DNA from: Paracoccaceae bacterium
Lineage (GTDB): Bacteria > Pseudomonadota > Alphaproteobacteria > Rhodobacterales > Rhodobacteraceae
NCBI GenBank assembly: GCA_029862205.1
Contig: JAOTXT010000008.1
Span: forward strand, 1-64,000
Direction of reading: 5' to 3'
DNA: 64,000 nt
The notes below the pieces were generated by a model that had not been told where the DNA came from, searched no databases, and saw only the letters and a list, made by a program, of their open reading frames with translations. Shown piece after piece: positions 51,710-62,791 of the stretch. Each line of letters starts with the position of its first letter. The stretch's first letter is position 1. Both the position numbers and the translations under genes were made by a program.

Positions 51710-52531
51710 TCAGACCAGCCCCGCCAAGCGCTCCTCGCGCTCGCGCGCGTCCTCCTCGTCATCCTCGGACGCGCCGCGGCGCATGGCGGTCCAGTCCTCC
51801 TCGCCGTAGATCCGGGTCAGAACCTTGTCGTCCAGCTCGGCGGGCGGGCCGTCGAAGACCACGACGCCCGCCTGCAAGCCGATGATCCGCTGGGTGAAAC
51901 TTTGGGCCCGGATCCCATCATGGATGTTGATGATCGCCGGCAGGTTACGCTCCTGGCAGATCTCCAGGATCAGCCGCATGATCTGGCGCGAGGTCTTGGG
52001 GTCGAGCGACGCGGTGGGCTCGTCCACCAGCAGAAGTTCCGGGTCCTGCTCCAGTGCCCGGGCGATGCCGACCCGCTGGCGCTGTCCGCCCGACAACGCA
52101 TCGGCGCGCTTGTCCGCGTGCTCGGTCAGGCCGACCCGCTCGAGCAACTGGAACGCCTTGGCCACATCCTCGCCCGGATAGCGGCGCAGGAAGCTGCGCC
52201 AGAAGGGCACGTAGCCGAGCCTGCCTGAGAGCACGTTCTCCATCACCGTCAGGCGCTCGACCAGGGCATATTCCTGGAAGATCATGCCGATCCGCCGCCG
52301 CGCCTGGCGCAGCGCGCTGCGCGACAGCCCGGTGACATTCAGATCACGCAGGTGGACCGCTCCCGCCGAGGGCTCGACCAGCCGGTTGATGCAGCGGATG
52401 AGTGTCGATTTACCCGCGCCCGACGGACCGATCAGGCCCACGACCTGACCCGCCGGCACCTCGAAGCTGACATCGGTCAGCGCCTTGTCGCCGGTCCGGT
52501 AGGTCTTGGATAATCCCTCGATCCGCAGCAC
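51710..52531 (-). CDS. phnC: PhnC-type ABC transporter ATP-binding protein
   Basis: A 273-residue ABC ATPase: Walker [10 protein letters not shown] (35-43), Q-loop FQEY, signature LSGGQRQ (147-153) and Walker [13 protein letters not shown] (168-179). The '[15 protein letters not shown]' segment after the Q-loop is characteristic of PhnC. The start is GTG at 52531 behind GGGGGG; ATG-less upstream extension is possible. It energises import with the two PhnE permeases and the PhnD receptor. Confidence 0.93.
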   Translation of the reverse strand: MLRIEGLSKTYRTGDKALTDVSFEVPAGQVVGLIGPSGAGKSTLIRCINRLVEPSAGAVHLRDLNVTGLSRSALRQARRRIGMIFQEYALVERLTVMENVLSGRLGYVPFWRSFLRRYPGEDVAKAFQLLERVGLTEHADKRADALSGGQRQRVGIARALEQDPELLLVDEPTASLDPKTSRQIMRLILEICQERNLPAIINIHDGIRAQSFTQRIIGLQAGVVVFDGPPAELDDKVLTRIYGEEDWTAMRRGASEDDEEDAREREERLAGLV

Positions 52532-52564
52532 GTCGCGGCCCCCCTGATATAGACCGAAAGCTGG

Positions 52565-52588
52565 CGCGGGCGGCAATCACCGCCCGCG
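52565..52588 (-). terminator. phnD-phnC intercistronic stem-loop
   Basis: CGCGGGCGG-CAATCA-CCGCCCGCG, a perfect 9-bp stem between phnD and phnC. No U-tract follows; a processing or stability element that keeps the receptor gene more abundant is likely. Confidence 0.65.
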
Positions 52589-52619
52589 TCTAGGTTTCAC
52601 AAAATCCAGCCGAAGGCCG

Positions 52620-53570
52620 TCACTTGCAGTTGTAGGAGACGCCGTTCGCCTCGTCGATCTTGCGGATCACCGACCAGTGTTCCTGGAACGTAATCGGGAT
52701 GAACTGCGCCTCGCCCGATTTCGAGAACTCCTCCTCCAGCGAGGTGCCTTCCCAGTTGAACGAGAAGAACGCATCCTGAATCTGCTGCTGCAGCTCGGGC
52801 TTGAGGTTGTAGACGATGCCGTAGCCGGTGGTCGGGAAAGTTTGCGACTTATACAGCGACACAACCTGCTCGGACTTCACCACGTCGCGGTCGATCATGC
52901 GCGCCAGCACCGAATTGGCGATCGAGGCGGCCGGATAGTCCTTGTTGGCGACGCCCAGGATCGAGTTGTCGTGTTTGCCCGAGAACACCGCCTCGAAGTC
53001 GCGGCCCGGGATCATGTCGAAATCCGCCTTCAGGATCGCCGAGGGCGCCTTGAAGCCAGAATTCGAGGTCTCGGAGGTGAAGGCCAGCGACTTGCCCTTG
53101 ATGTCTTCGACCTTATCGATGCCCGAGCCCGGAAAGGTCAGGATCTCCATCTCGTAGCCGAACGACCCGTCGGCCGAGGCCATGATGGTGAACGGCCGGA
53201 ACCCAGCGCAGGCGACCGCGATTGGGTTTGAGCCGGTATTGAAGCCCGCGATGTGCAGACGCCCCGCCCGCATCGCCTCGATCTGCGCCGCGTTCGACTG
53301 GACTGGGAAGAACTGCACCTTCTTGCCGGTCGCGGCCTCGAGATGCTCGAGGAAATCCGACCAGGCCTTGGCATAGACCGCCGGGTCCTCGACCGGCGTA
53401 TAGGCGAAGATCAGGGTATCGGGATCGACCTGTTGGGCGGCATCCGCCGGGATGTCGGCGATCAGATCGCCATCGGCGTCGGTGTAGCGGCTGTCCAGCT
53501 TGAACTCAGCCTTCGCGACACCGGCGAATGCAATCACCGCGGCAACCGCGGCCGTCATCAGGAATTTCAT
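52620..53570 (-). CDS. phnD: Phosphonate/phosphite ABC transporter periplasmic binding protein PhnD
   Basis: A 316-residue receptor with a Sec signal (MKFLMTAAVAAVIAFAGVAKA). LIFAYTPVEDPAVYAKAWSDFLEHLE and GRLHIAGFNTGSNPIAVACAGF are typical of the PhnD/phosphite-binding family, with the anion site made of Ser/Thr/Asn residues. GGGAGGAAAAT precedes the ATG. It opens the minus-strand operon phnD-phnC-phnE-phnE-HAD. No C-P lyase (phnGHIJ) genes are in the window, so phosphite, methylphosphonate or another P-compound could be the ligand. Confidence 0.92.
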   Translation of the reverse strand: MKFLMTAAVAAVIAFAGVAKAEFKLDSRYTDADGDLIADIPADAAQQVDPDTLIFAYTPVEDPAVYAKAWSDFLEHLEAATGKKVQFFPVQSNAAQIEAMRAGRLHIAGFNTGSNPIAVACAGFRPFTIMASADGSFGYEMEILTFPGSGIDKVEDIKGKSLAFTSETSNSGFKAPSAILKADFDMIPGRDFEAVFSGKHDNSILGVANKDYPAASIANSVLARMIDRDVVKSEQVVSLYKSQTFPTTGYGIVYNLKPELQQQIQDAFFSFNWEGTSLEEEFSKSGEAQFIPITFQEHWSVIRKIDEANGVSYNCK

Positions 53571-53817
53571 ATTTTCCTCCCTTGGAAAGCCGCAGCGAGC
53601 GCGGCCTCTAATGCCACGGACTGAGATGGCCCGGGTCACCGGAAATGCTACCCGATCGGCGGCTCGATTGAAAAGGGGCGGCGGTTGGATTGCCCGGCAC
53701 GTCTCCCGGCCCGTGTTAAGGACTGATTGGACCCGCGCCCGCCATCGGCCGAGGCCGTTATTCTCGGAAACTTCGTGCAGCGGCTCGTTTCGCTCGACCG
53801 CCTTGCTTCGCTCGACC
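53571..53817. other. Intergenic between the phosphonate-type operon and nirN
   Basis: About 250 nt containing the phnD promoter on one side and the end of the nir operon on the other. I saw no Pho box and no strong terminator; a GCTCGTTTCGCTCGACCG inverted-repeat-like segment lies at its right side. Confidence 0.4.
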
Positions 53818-55365
53818 TCAGTGGCTGGTCCCTTCGGAGAACGTGATTTTGTTCCAGATGTTGTATTTGCCCGAGGGTTTGCGCATCGGCAGCCGCCGGA
53901 CTTCTTCGAGCGTCCTGGCGTCGTAGACGATCACCGCCCCATCGTCCTCCCAGACCGAGACCAGGGCATGTTCGCCGTCGCGGTCAAATTCCACGTGCGC
54001 CACGGTCGCGCCCGGCTGCGGGCGCAGTGTCCTGACGATCTCCAGCGTCTGCTTGTCGATCACGTGCATCGCATCGCGGTTCGGGCCGAAGAAAACGTCC
54101 GACCAGAGATAGGGCGTGTTCTCGTGACTGCGCAGGAAAAAGCCAGGGCCCAGCGTCTCGATCCGGTCGGTGACTTGCCAATCCTCGATATCGATTACCG
54201 AGAGCACGCCCTCGCGCAGATGCGGGGTCGCCATAACGCGCTTGCCGTCGCGCAGCCAGCTGATGCCCGAGCCCAGATGCGGCATGCCCGGCAGCGGCAG
54301 GTCGGCGATCTCGCGGCCGACGTTCAGGTTCACGATGACGCCGCGCGCGCCGTCCCGGGCGGCGCCGACCAGATGCCGGTAGGCGGGATCAAAGAAGAAG
54401 TCGTCCAATGGCTCGGAGATCACGATTCGGCGCCGGGCGAAGAGCCCCTCGGACGAGGCGATCGCCTCGACCATGCCCTTCTCGCGGCTGTGGATGAAGC
54501 CCTCGTAGACCGGCTCGGCCTCTGGGTCGGTCGCGATCTCCCAGATCTCGGGCACGTCCTTCAGGGCCGCAATGAAACTGTCCCGCGTTGGCGCCTGGTA
54601 GACCGCCGAGACGCGCGAGGGCACACCCTCCTTGCCCACGACCTCGAAGACCTTCTCGACGGTCAGATCGGCGGTCGAGAGGATGGTTAACGTGTTCGGC
54701 AGATAATTCGCCACCGCCAGATGCTTACCGTCCTTCGAGATCGCGATGTTGCGGCTGTTGAGCCCGGCGCGTAGGCGCCCGACCTCGGCGAGGCTCCAAA
54801 GATCGTATTTCTGCACCCAGCCGTCCCGCGACATGATGAAGACGAAACGGCCATCGGGCGTGAATTTCGGCCCGCCATGGACGGCGAAGGGCGTCGCGAA
54901 GCGATCCAGCACCTCGAACGTGTCGCCGTCGAGGACGCTCACGTGGTGATCGCCAGTCTCGACGACCAGGAACAGGTTCAGCGGATCGGCGGAGAACACC
55001 GGCTGTGTCGCCGCGGCATAGTCCGGGTTCCACGAAAGGCTGGCCGTAATTTGCTCGGGGCCCCAGGGCGGCACCTCCGCGACCGGCGTCTTTAGATAGG
55101 CGGCGAGTTCCGCACGCGCGCCGGCGTCCAGCGCATCGGCGAAGCCGGGCATCTGCGTGGCCGCCCGGCCCTCGGCGATCACGGTGTCCAGCGCCGGCCC
55201 GCGCAGGCGCTTCAGCGTCTCGGGGATCAGGGCCGGGCCGGTCCCGCCCAAGCGGTCGGCGCCGTGGCAGGCGGCGCAATTCTCGGCATAGAGCGCCGCC
55301 GGATCGGCCAGTGCAGAGCCGCCGATCAAGAACGCGATGCTAGTTGAAATTATGAACCGGATCAT
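53818..55365 (-). CDS. nirN: Dihydro-heme d1 dehydrogenase NirN
   Basis: A 515-residue periplasmic protein: Sec signal, an N-terminal cytochrome c domain (CAACH at 30-34), and an eight-bladed d1-type beta-propeller like that of NirS and NirF. NirN introduces the acrylate double bond of heme d1 in the final step before loading onto NirS. It closes the heme d1 operon and overlaps nirJ by 26 nt. GGGGAAGAGCC precedes the ATG. Confidence 0.92.
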   Translation of the reverse strand: MIRFIISTSIAFLIGGSALADPAALYAENCAACHGADRLGGTGPALIPETLKRLRGPALDTVIAEGRAATQMPGFADALDAGARAELAAYLKTPVAEVPPWGPEQITASLSWNPDYAAATQPVFSADPLNLFLVVETGDHHVSVLDGDTFEVLDRFATPFAVHGGPKFTPDGRFVFIMSRDGWVQKYDLWSLAEVGRLRAGLNSRNIAISKDGKHLAVANYLPNTLTILSTADLTVEKVFEVVGKEGVPSRVSAVYQAPTRDSFIAALKDVPEIWEIATDPEAEPVYEGFIHSREKGMVEAIASSEGLFARRRIVISEPLDDFFFDPAYRHLVGAARDGARGVIVNLNVGREIADLPLPGMPHLGSGISWLRDGKRVMATPHLREGVLSVIDIEDWQVTDRIETLGPGFFLRSHENTPYLWSDVFFGPNRDAMHVIDKQTLEIVRTLRPQPGATVAHVEFDRDGEHALVSVWEDDGAVIVYDARTLEEVRRLPMRKPSGKYNIWNKITFSEGTSH

Positions 55366-56554
55366 GGCTCTTCCCCTTGAAGGGACGCGTGGTCAGACGC
55401 GGTGCGTCGGCCTCGATCCCGATCTCCGCGTCCTCCATGTAGCAGGCTGGGTCTTCGGCCCAAGGGTCACCGGTCAGTTGCAGCGCCCGGATGCGGGTGT
55501 TGCCGCCACAGACCGCCTTGTAGGTGCAAGCCCCGCAGCGGCCCTTCAGCGGCCGCGGACGGAGGCGCAGCTGCTGCAGCATCGGGTCGTCCCCGGTCCA
55601 AAGTTCGGAGAACGCCGCCTCCTTGACGCTGCCGATCGTGTAGTCGGACCAGTAGGTGTCGGGATGCACCTTGCCCTGCGGGTCGATATTCGCGACGCCG
55701 ACACCGGAGGAATTGCCGCCCCAAGCCTCGAGATGCGCCTCGAGATGCGCGACTTTCTCGGCCGGAAACCTGTCCTCGGCCCAGCGCAGGAAATAGACGG
55801 CATCGGCGTCGTTGTTGCCGGTGACGATCTCCAGCGGCAACCCTTCGCTCGCGGCGATCCAGGCGCGGTCGATCAGCAGGTCCATCGCGCGGCGCGAGTG
55901 GTTCCAGCGGGCATCCTCGCCCCGGTGCTTGTCACCGCGTCCCGCATAGACCAGATGCGAGAGATAGAATTTGTCGATCCCCTCGCAGTCGCAGAGGTCC
56001 AGAAGCTCCGGCAGCTGGTGCTCGTTGTCGCGTGTGATGGTGAAACGCACGCCTACCTTGATGCCGCGCGCCTTGCAGGCGCGGATGCCAGCCAGCGCCT
56101 CGTCGAATGCCCCTTCGCGCCCGCGGAACCAGTCGTTGGTGGCGCCGATCCCGTCGAGGCTGATGCCCACATAGTCGAAACCGATCTTGGCCACCTGGTC
56201 CGCGGTCTCGCCGACGACCTGCGTTCCGTTGGTCGAGAGCGCCAGATACATGCCCATTCCCCGGGCGCGCTTGGCGATGTGGAAAAGGTCTGGCCGGGCC
56301 AGCGGCTCGCCGCCCGAGAGGATCAGGGCCGGTATCCCGAAGCGCCCCAGATCCTCGAGCGTCTCCATCGCCTGCTGGTTGGTCAATTCACCCGGAAAGG
56401 CCACATCGGCCGAGGTGGTGTAGCAATGGCGGCAGCGCAGGTTGCAACGCCGCGTCAGGTTCCAGATCACCACGGGCTTCACCGCCCCGTTTCCACGCTT
56501 GCGGACCGGGGTGGGTTCAACCAACTGGCGCATGTAGTGCGAAAGGCGGAACAT
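55340..56554 (-). CDS. nirJ: Heme d1 biosynthesis radical SAM enzyme NirJ
   Basis: A 404-residue radical SAM protein. The Fe-S/SAM motif CNLRCRHC (C37, C41, C44) is followed by [15 protein letters not shown], and a SPASM-like C-terminal Cys set is seen in [13 protein letters not shown] and CYMEDAE. NirJ converts 12,18-didecarboxysiroheme propionates to oxo groups. The ATG at 56554 is used (upstream GGGATAGG); a TTG one codon earlier is also in frame. Confidence 0.95.
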   Translation of the reverse strand: MFRLSHYMRQLVEPTPVRKRGNGAVKPVVIWNLTRRCNLRCRHCYTTSADVAFPGELTNQQAMETLEDLGRFGIPALILSGGEPLARPDLFHIAKRARGMGMYLALSTNGTQVVGETADQVAKIGFDYVGISLDGIGATNDWFRGREGAFDEALAGIRACKARGIKVGVRFTITRDNEHQLPELLDLCDCEGIDKFYLSHLVYAGRGDKHRGEDARWNHSRRAMDLLIDRAWIAASEGLPLEIVTGNNDADAVYFLRWAEDRFPAEKVAHLEAHLEAWGGNSSGVGVANIDPQGKVHPDTYWSDYTIGSVKEAAFSELWTGDDPMLQQLRLRPRPLKGRCGACTYKAVCGGNTRIRALQLTGDPWAEDPACYMEDAEIGIEADAPRLTTRPFKGKSHDPVHNFN

Positions 56555-56568
56555 CAACCTATCCCTTT

Positions 56569-57072
56569 TTAACCAATTGAATTCATTTCATTATGAGGTT
56601 TGATCCGCATCCCGGTCTTCTTCAGGATCCGGGTCGAGTAGAGAATGTCCGAGGCTCGGCAATCGGCCCCCAGCAGCACCGCGATCCGGCCGCGTTTCGC
56701 CTCGACCTCGTCCCGGTCCCCGCCATGGACCATGGCGAAGAGGTTGTAGGGCCAATCCGGCAAGGCGCGCGGGCGCAGGTAGCAATGCGAGACGAAGTCA
56801 AGCGCGCCCACCGCGGCGCCAAGTTCCCTGGCGCGGGCATCCGCCACGTCCCAGACCGTCATGCCGTTAGCGGTCATGCCCAGGGCATAGTGGTTGGGCG
56901 CGGCCGCGACCCGGCGAATGACGCCGCGATCCTGCATGGCGGAGAGCCGCGCAATCACCTCGCCCTCGCCCAGGCCCAGATCAGCGGCGATCTTGGCATA
57001 GGGCGCGGGGGTAAGCGGCAGCCCGGCTTGCGTCGCGGCGATCAGCCGGCGGTCGGTCGGATCGAGCCTCAT
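56569..57072 (-). CDS. nirH: Siroheme decarboxylase subunit NirH
   Basis: A 167-residue AsnC/Lrp-fold protein of the NirDLGH siroheme decarboxylase. An N-terminal winged-helix ([31 protein letters not shown]) and a ligand-binding AsnC domain are visible. These proteins lost the usual DNA-regulator role and act as an enzyme that removes acetate carboxyls from siroheme. Its start overlaps the nirG stop as ATGA (57069-57072). Confidence 0.9.
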   Translation of the reverse strand: MRLDPTDRRLIAATQAGLPLTPAPYAKIAADLGLGEGEVIARLSAMQDRGVIRRVAAAPNHYALGMTANGMTVWDVADARARELGAAVGALDFVSHCYLRPRALPDWPYNLFAMVHGGDRDEVEAKRGRIAVLLGADCRASDILYSTRILKKTGMRIKPHNEMNSIG

Positions 57073-57548
57073 GCGGCCACCCGGAAGCTGATGCAGAACT
57101 CATGCTGCTTCGGAAACCGGAAAACCGGCAGCCCGGTTTCGGCTTCGATCCGGTCAGCGGTCGCGGCGATCCCCCCGGGAGTTTCTGTCGCCAGCACGAA
57201 CCACATGTTGAGCCGGTGGCTGCGCTGGTAGTTGTGCGCGACCTCCGGGTGGGCGTTGACTTGTTCGGCCACCGCGTCGAAGCGCGCCTCGGGCACCGCC
57301 ATCGCGCAGAGGCAGAAGGCGCCACCCAGTGCAGCCGCATCGAAGAAGGGCCCGAAACGGGTGAGGATGCGCGCATCCAGCAGGCGCTTCAGCCGGGCGA
57401 TCAGCTCGGCCTCCTCCACGTTCAAGGCCGCCGCCGCCTCGGCATAGGGCCGGGGCGACAGAGGGAACCCGTCCTGCAGCGCGTTGATGATCGCCCTGTC
57501 GGTCGCGTCGATCCCGGCGGCGGGCATATGGCGGGCAGGGCCGGTCAT
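57069..57548 (-). CDS. nirG: Siroheme decarboxylase subunit NirG
   Basis: A 159-residue AsnC/Lrp-like subunit. IDATDRAIINALQDGFPLSPRPYAE and LIARLKRLLDARILTRFGPFFD form the N-terminal HTH fold; HPEVAHNYQRSHRLNMWFVLATE is the core of the second domain. It starts at ATG 57548, overlapping the nirDL stop as ATGA, and overlaps nirH similarly. The upstream extension of the open frame inside nirDL is not used. Confidence 0.9.
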   Translation of the reverse strand: MTGPARHMPAAGIDATDRAIINALQDGFPLSPRPYAEAAAALNVEEAELIARLKRLLDARILTRFGPFFDAAALGGAFCLCAMAVPEARFDAVAEQVNAHPEVAHNYQRSHRLNMWFVLATETPGGIAATADRIEAETGLPVFRFPKQHEFCISFRVAA

Positions 57549-58537
57549 GCCGCCGCCTCGGGCCGCGAAGCAACCATGGCACCGCGCTGCTTGAAGCACC
57601 GGGTCGAGAACAGGACACGTCGATTCAAGGTGCCGATCCCGGCGCCGCTTGCCGCGCTATCGAGCGTCTCGAGTCCCTCCTCCCGGCTACGCGCATGGAT
57701 CATGCAGTAGAGGTTGAAGGGCCAGGCCCCGGCATCGGGGCGCCGCCGATAGCAGAGGGTGACACCGGGCTGGGCCGCCAGCCGCTTGCCGGCCGCGTCG
57801 ACCTCCGCTTCCGGGATGTGCCAGACGACCATCGCATTGGCGGTCCAGCCGAGCGCGCGGTGGCGCAGGATCAAACCCAGCCGCGTGATGATCCCCGCGC
57901 CCACGAGAGCCTGGATGCGGGCGACAACGTGGGCTTCCTCAAGGCCCAACGCCCCGGCCATGGCCCGGTAGGGGAGCGCGGTCAGATCAAGGCCCTGGGT
58001 CAGATAGTCGAGAATGGCATCGTCGCCCAAGCGGAGCGCATCCAGTTCCGCTTCCTCCGGCTCGCTCGATGCCTGCCGCGTGCCATCGAGCGAAAAGCCG
58101 AGGTCGATGTGGTAAGGCCTGACCAGCGGCAAATCAATCACGCTGAGGCCCGTATTCAGGGCGATCCGAGTTAGCGCCGCCTGCACATGGGCACGGTCGG
58201 GGCCCGTCGCGACGAACCAGATGTTCCAGGCATCCTCGCGGGCATAGACATGGTTGACGCCAGGCTCGGCGGCGATCCGGCGCGCGGCGGCTTCCAATTC
58301 GCCCTCGGGCGCCGCGACCGCGGCCAAGGTGCTGGCGCCCGCGGTATTGGGCCTCAGCGTCGCGCCGACACGACTGAGCGCGCCCTCAGCGGCAAACCGC
58401 GCCAAGCGGTCGAGAACCTCGCCCTCCGATACGTTCAGCATATCGCCGATCCGGGCGAAAGGCCTGGGCTCCAACGGCAAATCCCGCTGCCAGCCGTCCA
58501 GCAGCCGCCGGTCGATCGTATCGAGCAGCATCGCCAT
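57545..58537 (-). CDS. nirDL: Fused siroheme decarboxylase subunit NirDL
   Basis: A 330-residue protein consisting of two AsnC/Lrp-like modules in one chain: residues about 1-165 (MLLDTIDRRLLDGWQRDLPL...) and 166-330 (LDALRLGDDAILDYLTQGLDLT...). This corresponds to fusion of NirD and NirL, which are separate genes in Pseudomonas but fused in Paracoccus-type operons. It forms, with NirG and NirH, the decarboxylase acting on siroheme. Starts 4 nt after nirF. Confidence 0.9.
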   Translation of the reverse strand: MAMLLDTIDRRLLDGWQRDLPLEPRPFARIGDMLNVSEGEVLDRLARFAAEGALSRVGATLRPNTAGASTLAAVAAPEGELEAAARRIAAEPGVNHVYAREDAWNIWFVATGPDRAHVQAALTRIALNTGLSVIDLPLVRPYHIDLGFSLDGTRQASSEPEEAELDALRLGDDAILDYLTQGLDLTALPYRAMAGALGLEEAHVVARIQALVGAGIITRLGLILRHRALGWTANAMVVWHIPEAEVDAAGKRLAAQPGVTLCYRRRPDAGAWPFNLYCMIHARSREEGLETLDSAASGAGIGTLNRRVLFSTRCFKQRGAMVASRPEAAA

Positions 58538-58540
58538 CGC

Positions 58541-59755
58541 TCAGAGCCCGATCCGGTGTGCCCGGGCGGTGAAGAAGATGCCCGAGGGATCCTGCGCGGC
58601 GATCTCCGCCTTCTTGGCGAAGGTGGCCGTGTCGTAGATGTCGATCCGCCCGGCATCGCGGACCGAGACCCAAAGCTCGTGCCCGCGCGGGGTGAATTCC
58701 ATGTGCAGGGTGGCGGGCCCGGGTGTGAGGGTCGCCACGATCTCGCCGGAAGGAGAGTCGATTACCTGCAAGGTATCGTTCAGTGGATGCGCGAAATTGA
58801 CCCAGACCTGGCGGCCATCGGGCCGGGCGACCGCGAAGACGGGCTGGCCATGGGTGGCGGTGCGGCCGATCTCCGACAGGCTCGCGGCATCGACCCACAG
58901 GATTTCATGGCGCCCGATCGCCGGCAGCGCGAACCGGTCGCCTGCCAGCGCCCAGCCCTCCAGGTGCGGCATCTTATAGACCGGCAGCTTCTCCTCGCCC
59001 CGGCCATAGCCCGCCAGGATCTTCCTGGGCGTGGGCGGGTTTTGCCAAAGATCCAATGCCGTCAACCCATCCTCGCCGAACAGCCCGGCGATGTAGCGCC
59101 GTCCGTCCCCGGTGATCAGGGCGTCGTAGGGATTGGCGCCGATCCCGGAGATACGCGTCATTCGTGGGACTTCGCCTTGCGAGAAATCGGCGATCCAGGT
59201 CTCGCCCGCATCCCAGAGCGAGAAGACGAACCGCCGCCCCGGTGCATCGACCAAACCCACGGTCTTGGACAGGCCACCGGGCCATTCGGCGGGAATGTCG
59301 GCGATCAAAACCAGCGTCTCGGCATCGAAGACACGCACCCCGCCCGGCTCGTAATTCGAGACCGCGACCAGGGTGCCATCGTCCGAAATCGCGCCGCCGA
59401 TCGAGTTGCCGGCCTGCTGGACGCGGGCGGCCAAGTTCTGGGCCAGAATGTCGATCTTGCTGAGGCCCCCGTCGCGCCCGAAGATGAAGGCATAGCGCTG
59501 ATCCGGCGAAAAGACGGCCGACGCGTGGGAGAGATCGCCCAAACCCTCGACCCGGCCAATCGCGGCGTATTCGGACTGGTCGACAATCAGGACCGACCCG
59601 CTTGCTCGTTCGACGACGATGCCCAGATCGCCCGTTCCCCGGAGTGACCGCTCGGACGCACCCTCGGCGATCCGGATCGGTGCGATCCCGGCGGCAAGAC
59701 CGAGGCCTAGGCCCGCGACTATTCGGCGGCGCCGAGCAGATATTGGGCGATCCAT
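58541..59755 (-). CDS. nirF: Heme d1 biosynthesis protein NirF
   Basis: A 404-residue d1-type beta-propeller protein. The N-terminus ISARRRRIVAGLGLGLAAG is a plausible Tat or lipoprotein-like export signal, and repeated propeller strands follow (GDLGIVVERASGSVLIVD, FSPDQRYAFIFGRDGGLSKID). NirF acts at a late step between NirJ and NirN. The start is the ATG at 59755 because AAGGAGAAGCCCT lies upstream; it overlaps nirC by 37 nt. Confidence 0.93.
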   Translation of the reverse strand: MDRPISARRRRIVAGLGLGLAAGIAPIRIAEGASERSLRGTGDLGIVVERASGSVLIVDQSEYAAIGRVEGLGDLSHASAVFSPDQRYAFIFGRDGGLSKIDILAQNLAARVQQAGNSIGGAISDDGTLVAVSNYEPGGVRVFDAETLVLIADIPAEWPGGLSKTVGLVDAPGRRFVFSLWDAGETWIADFSQGEVPRMTRISGIGANPYDALITGDGRRYIAGLFGEDGLTALDLWQNPPTPRKILAGYGRGEEKLPVYKMPHLEGWALAGDRFALPAIGRHEILWVDAASLSEIGRTATHGQPVFAVARPDGRQVWVNFAHPLNDTLQVIDSPSGEIVATLTPGPATLHMEFTPRGHELWVSVRDAGRIDIYDTATFAKKAEIAAQDPSGIFFTARAHRIGL

Positions 59756-60039
59756 AGGGCTTCTCCTTCGCTCAAGAGCGGCCGCCAGGGCGGCATCGCT
59801 GTACCAGGCACGCCGTCGAGGATGATCTCGGCCAGGCCGTCTGGCTCCAGGCCGTCCAGACGCTCGGCGGTCAAGTCGCTGCCCAGGCCCCCTTTGAGGG
59901 TCATGCCGTGGCAGGACCCGCAATCGTGGCGCACCAGGCGCTCGAGTTCCGCGGCACGTGCCGGTCCGATCTCGCCCGCCAGGGCCGGGACCGCGGCGAG
60001 CACGGCGATCAGCACGGCACTTGCGCACCAATCAGGCAT
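59719..60039 (-). CDS. nirC: Small cytochrome c NirC
   Basis: A 106-residue periplasmic monoheme cytochrome c55x with a Sec signal (MPDWCASAVLIAVLAAVPALA) and CGSCH heme site. It provides electrons to NirS or to heme d1 maturation. The ATG at 60039 has GAGGTGTTTC upstream and overlaps the nirE stop by 8 nt. Confidence 0.88.
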   Translation of the reverse strand: MPDWCASAVLIAVLAAVPALAGEIGPARAAELERLVRHDCGSCHGMTLKGGLGSDLTAERLDGLEPDGLAEIILDGVPGTAMPPWRPLLSEGEALWIAQYLLGAAE

Positions 60040-60823
60040 GAAACACCTCAATCGGCGCTTCGACGCTGATCCCGGCAAGGTCTATCGCCGGCAATGGATC
60101 GTGCAGATCCAGCACCCGGCCGATGATGAAGAGAACCGGACCCGGCATTTGCGCGGCGCGAACCTTGCCGGTGATCGTGCCGAGATCGGCCCGCAGACGC
60201 CGCTCGTCGGCGAGCGTCGCCCGGCTGACCGCCAGCACCGGCATCTCTCGATCCATCCCATGCGCGATCAGCGCCCGCGAGATCGACCCGATATTCGCCA
60301 CGCCCATATAGACGACCAGTGTCGTCTCGGCATTTGCCAGCCCGGCCCAATCGAGATCAAGCGCCAGATCGGCGCGGCAGTGACCGGTGATGTAGCGCAC
60401 ACTGTTCGCGATACCGCGGTGGGTCAGCGGAATGCCGACTTCGGCCGCGCAGCCCTGCGCCGCCGATATGCCGGGCACGACCTCATAGGGGATGCCCGCA
60501 CGCTTCAGCGCCAGCATCTCCTCGCCGCCGCGGCCGAAGACGAAGGGATCGCCGCCTTTAAGGCGTACCACCTGCAATCCGCGCCCGGCCAGCGCGACCA
60601 TGAGGTCGTTGATCTCTTCCTGAGGCACCGGGTGGTTGCGCGGCGCCTTGCCGACCGGATGCCGCTCGGCGGCTGCAGGAACCAGATCCAGGATGTCGGG
60701 CGAGACGAGGCGGTCATAGACCACCGCGTCCGCCTGGGCCATCCGGCGCAGGGCCTTGAGTGTCAGCAGTTCCGGGTCTCCGGGGCCGGCGCCCACGAGG
60801 AAGACCCGTCCAGGTCCGGTCAT
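60032..60823 (-). CDS. nirE: Uroporphyrinogen-III C-methyltransferase NirE
   Basis: A 263-residue SUMT (CobA-type). VFLVGAGPGDPELLTLKALRRM at the N-terminus, VVRLKGGDPFVFGRGGEEM (SAM-binding) and TLVVYMGV are diagnostic. It makes precorrin-2 dedicated to heme d1. GGGGAGGAATAG precedes the ATG. It follows nirS after an 84-nt gap that holds a strong hairpin. Confidence 0.95.
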   Translation of the reverse strand: MTGPGRVFLVGAGPGDPELLTLKALRRMAQADAVVYDRLVSPDILDLVPAAAERHPVGKAPRNHPVPQEEINDLMVALAGRGLQVVRLKGGDPFVFGRGGEEMLALKRAGIPYEVVPGISAAQGCAAEVGIPLTHRGIANSVRYITGHCRADLALDLDWAGLANAETTLVVYMGVANIGSISRALIAHGMDREMPVLAVSRATLADERRLRADLGTITGKVRAAQMPGPVLFIIGRVLDLHDPLPAIDLAGISVEAPIEVFHA

Positions 60824-60869
60824 CTATTCCTCCCCCGCATTAACACAGGGCGCCAATATCTTTTGTTCG

Positions 60870-60895
60870 CCGGGGGCGGCACCAACCGCCCCCGG
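60870..60895 (-). terminator. nirS-nirE intercistronic hairpin (attenuator)
   Basis: CCGGGGGCGG-CACCAA-CCGCCCCCGG, a perfect 10-bp stem immediately after the nirS stop on the minus strand. It probably limits read-through or protects the nirS mRNA, so that nirS is expressed above the heme d1 genes. Confidence 0.7.
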
Positions 60896-60907
60896 GCCAA
60901 GCCGCGC

Positions 60908-62741
<1,834 letters not shown>

Positions 62742-62791
62742 AGCGCGGCGTTCTAGCGAGCCGCAGGGTCACGGCCGTCGGAGGTGGAGCC

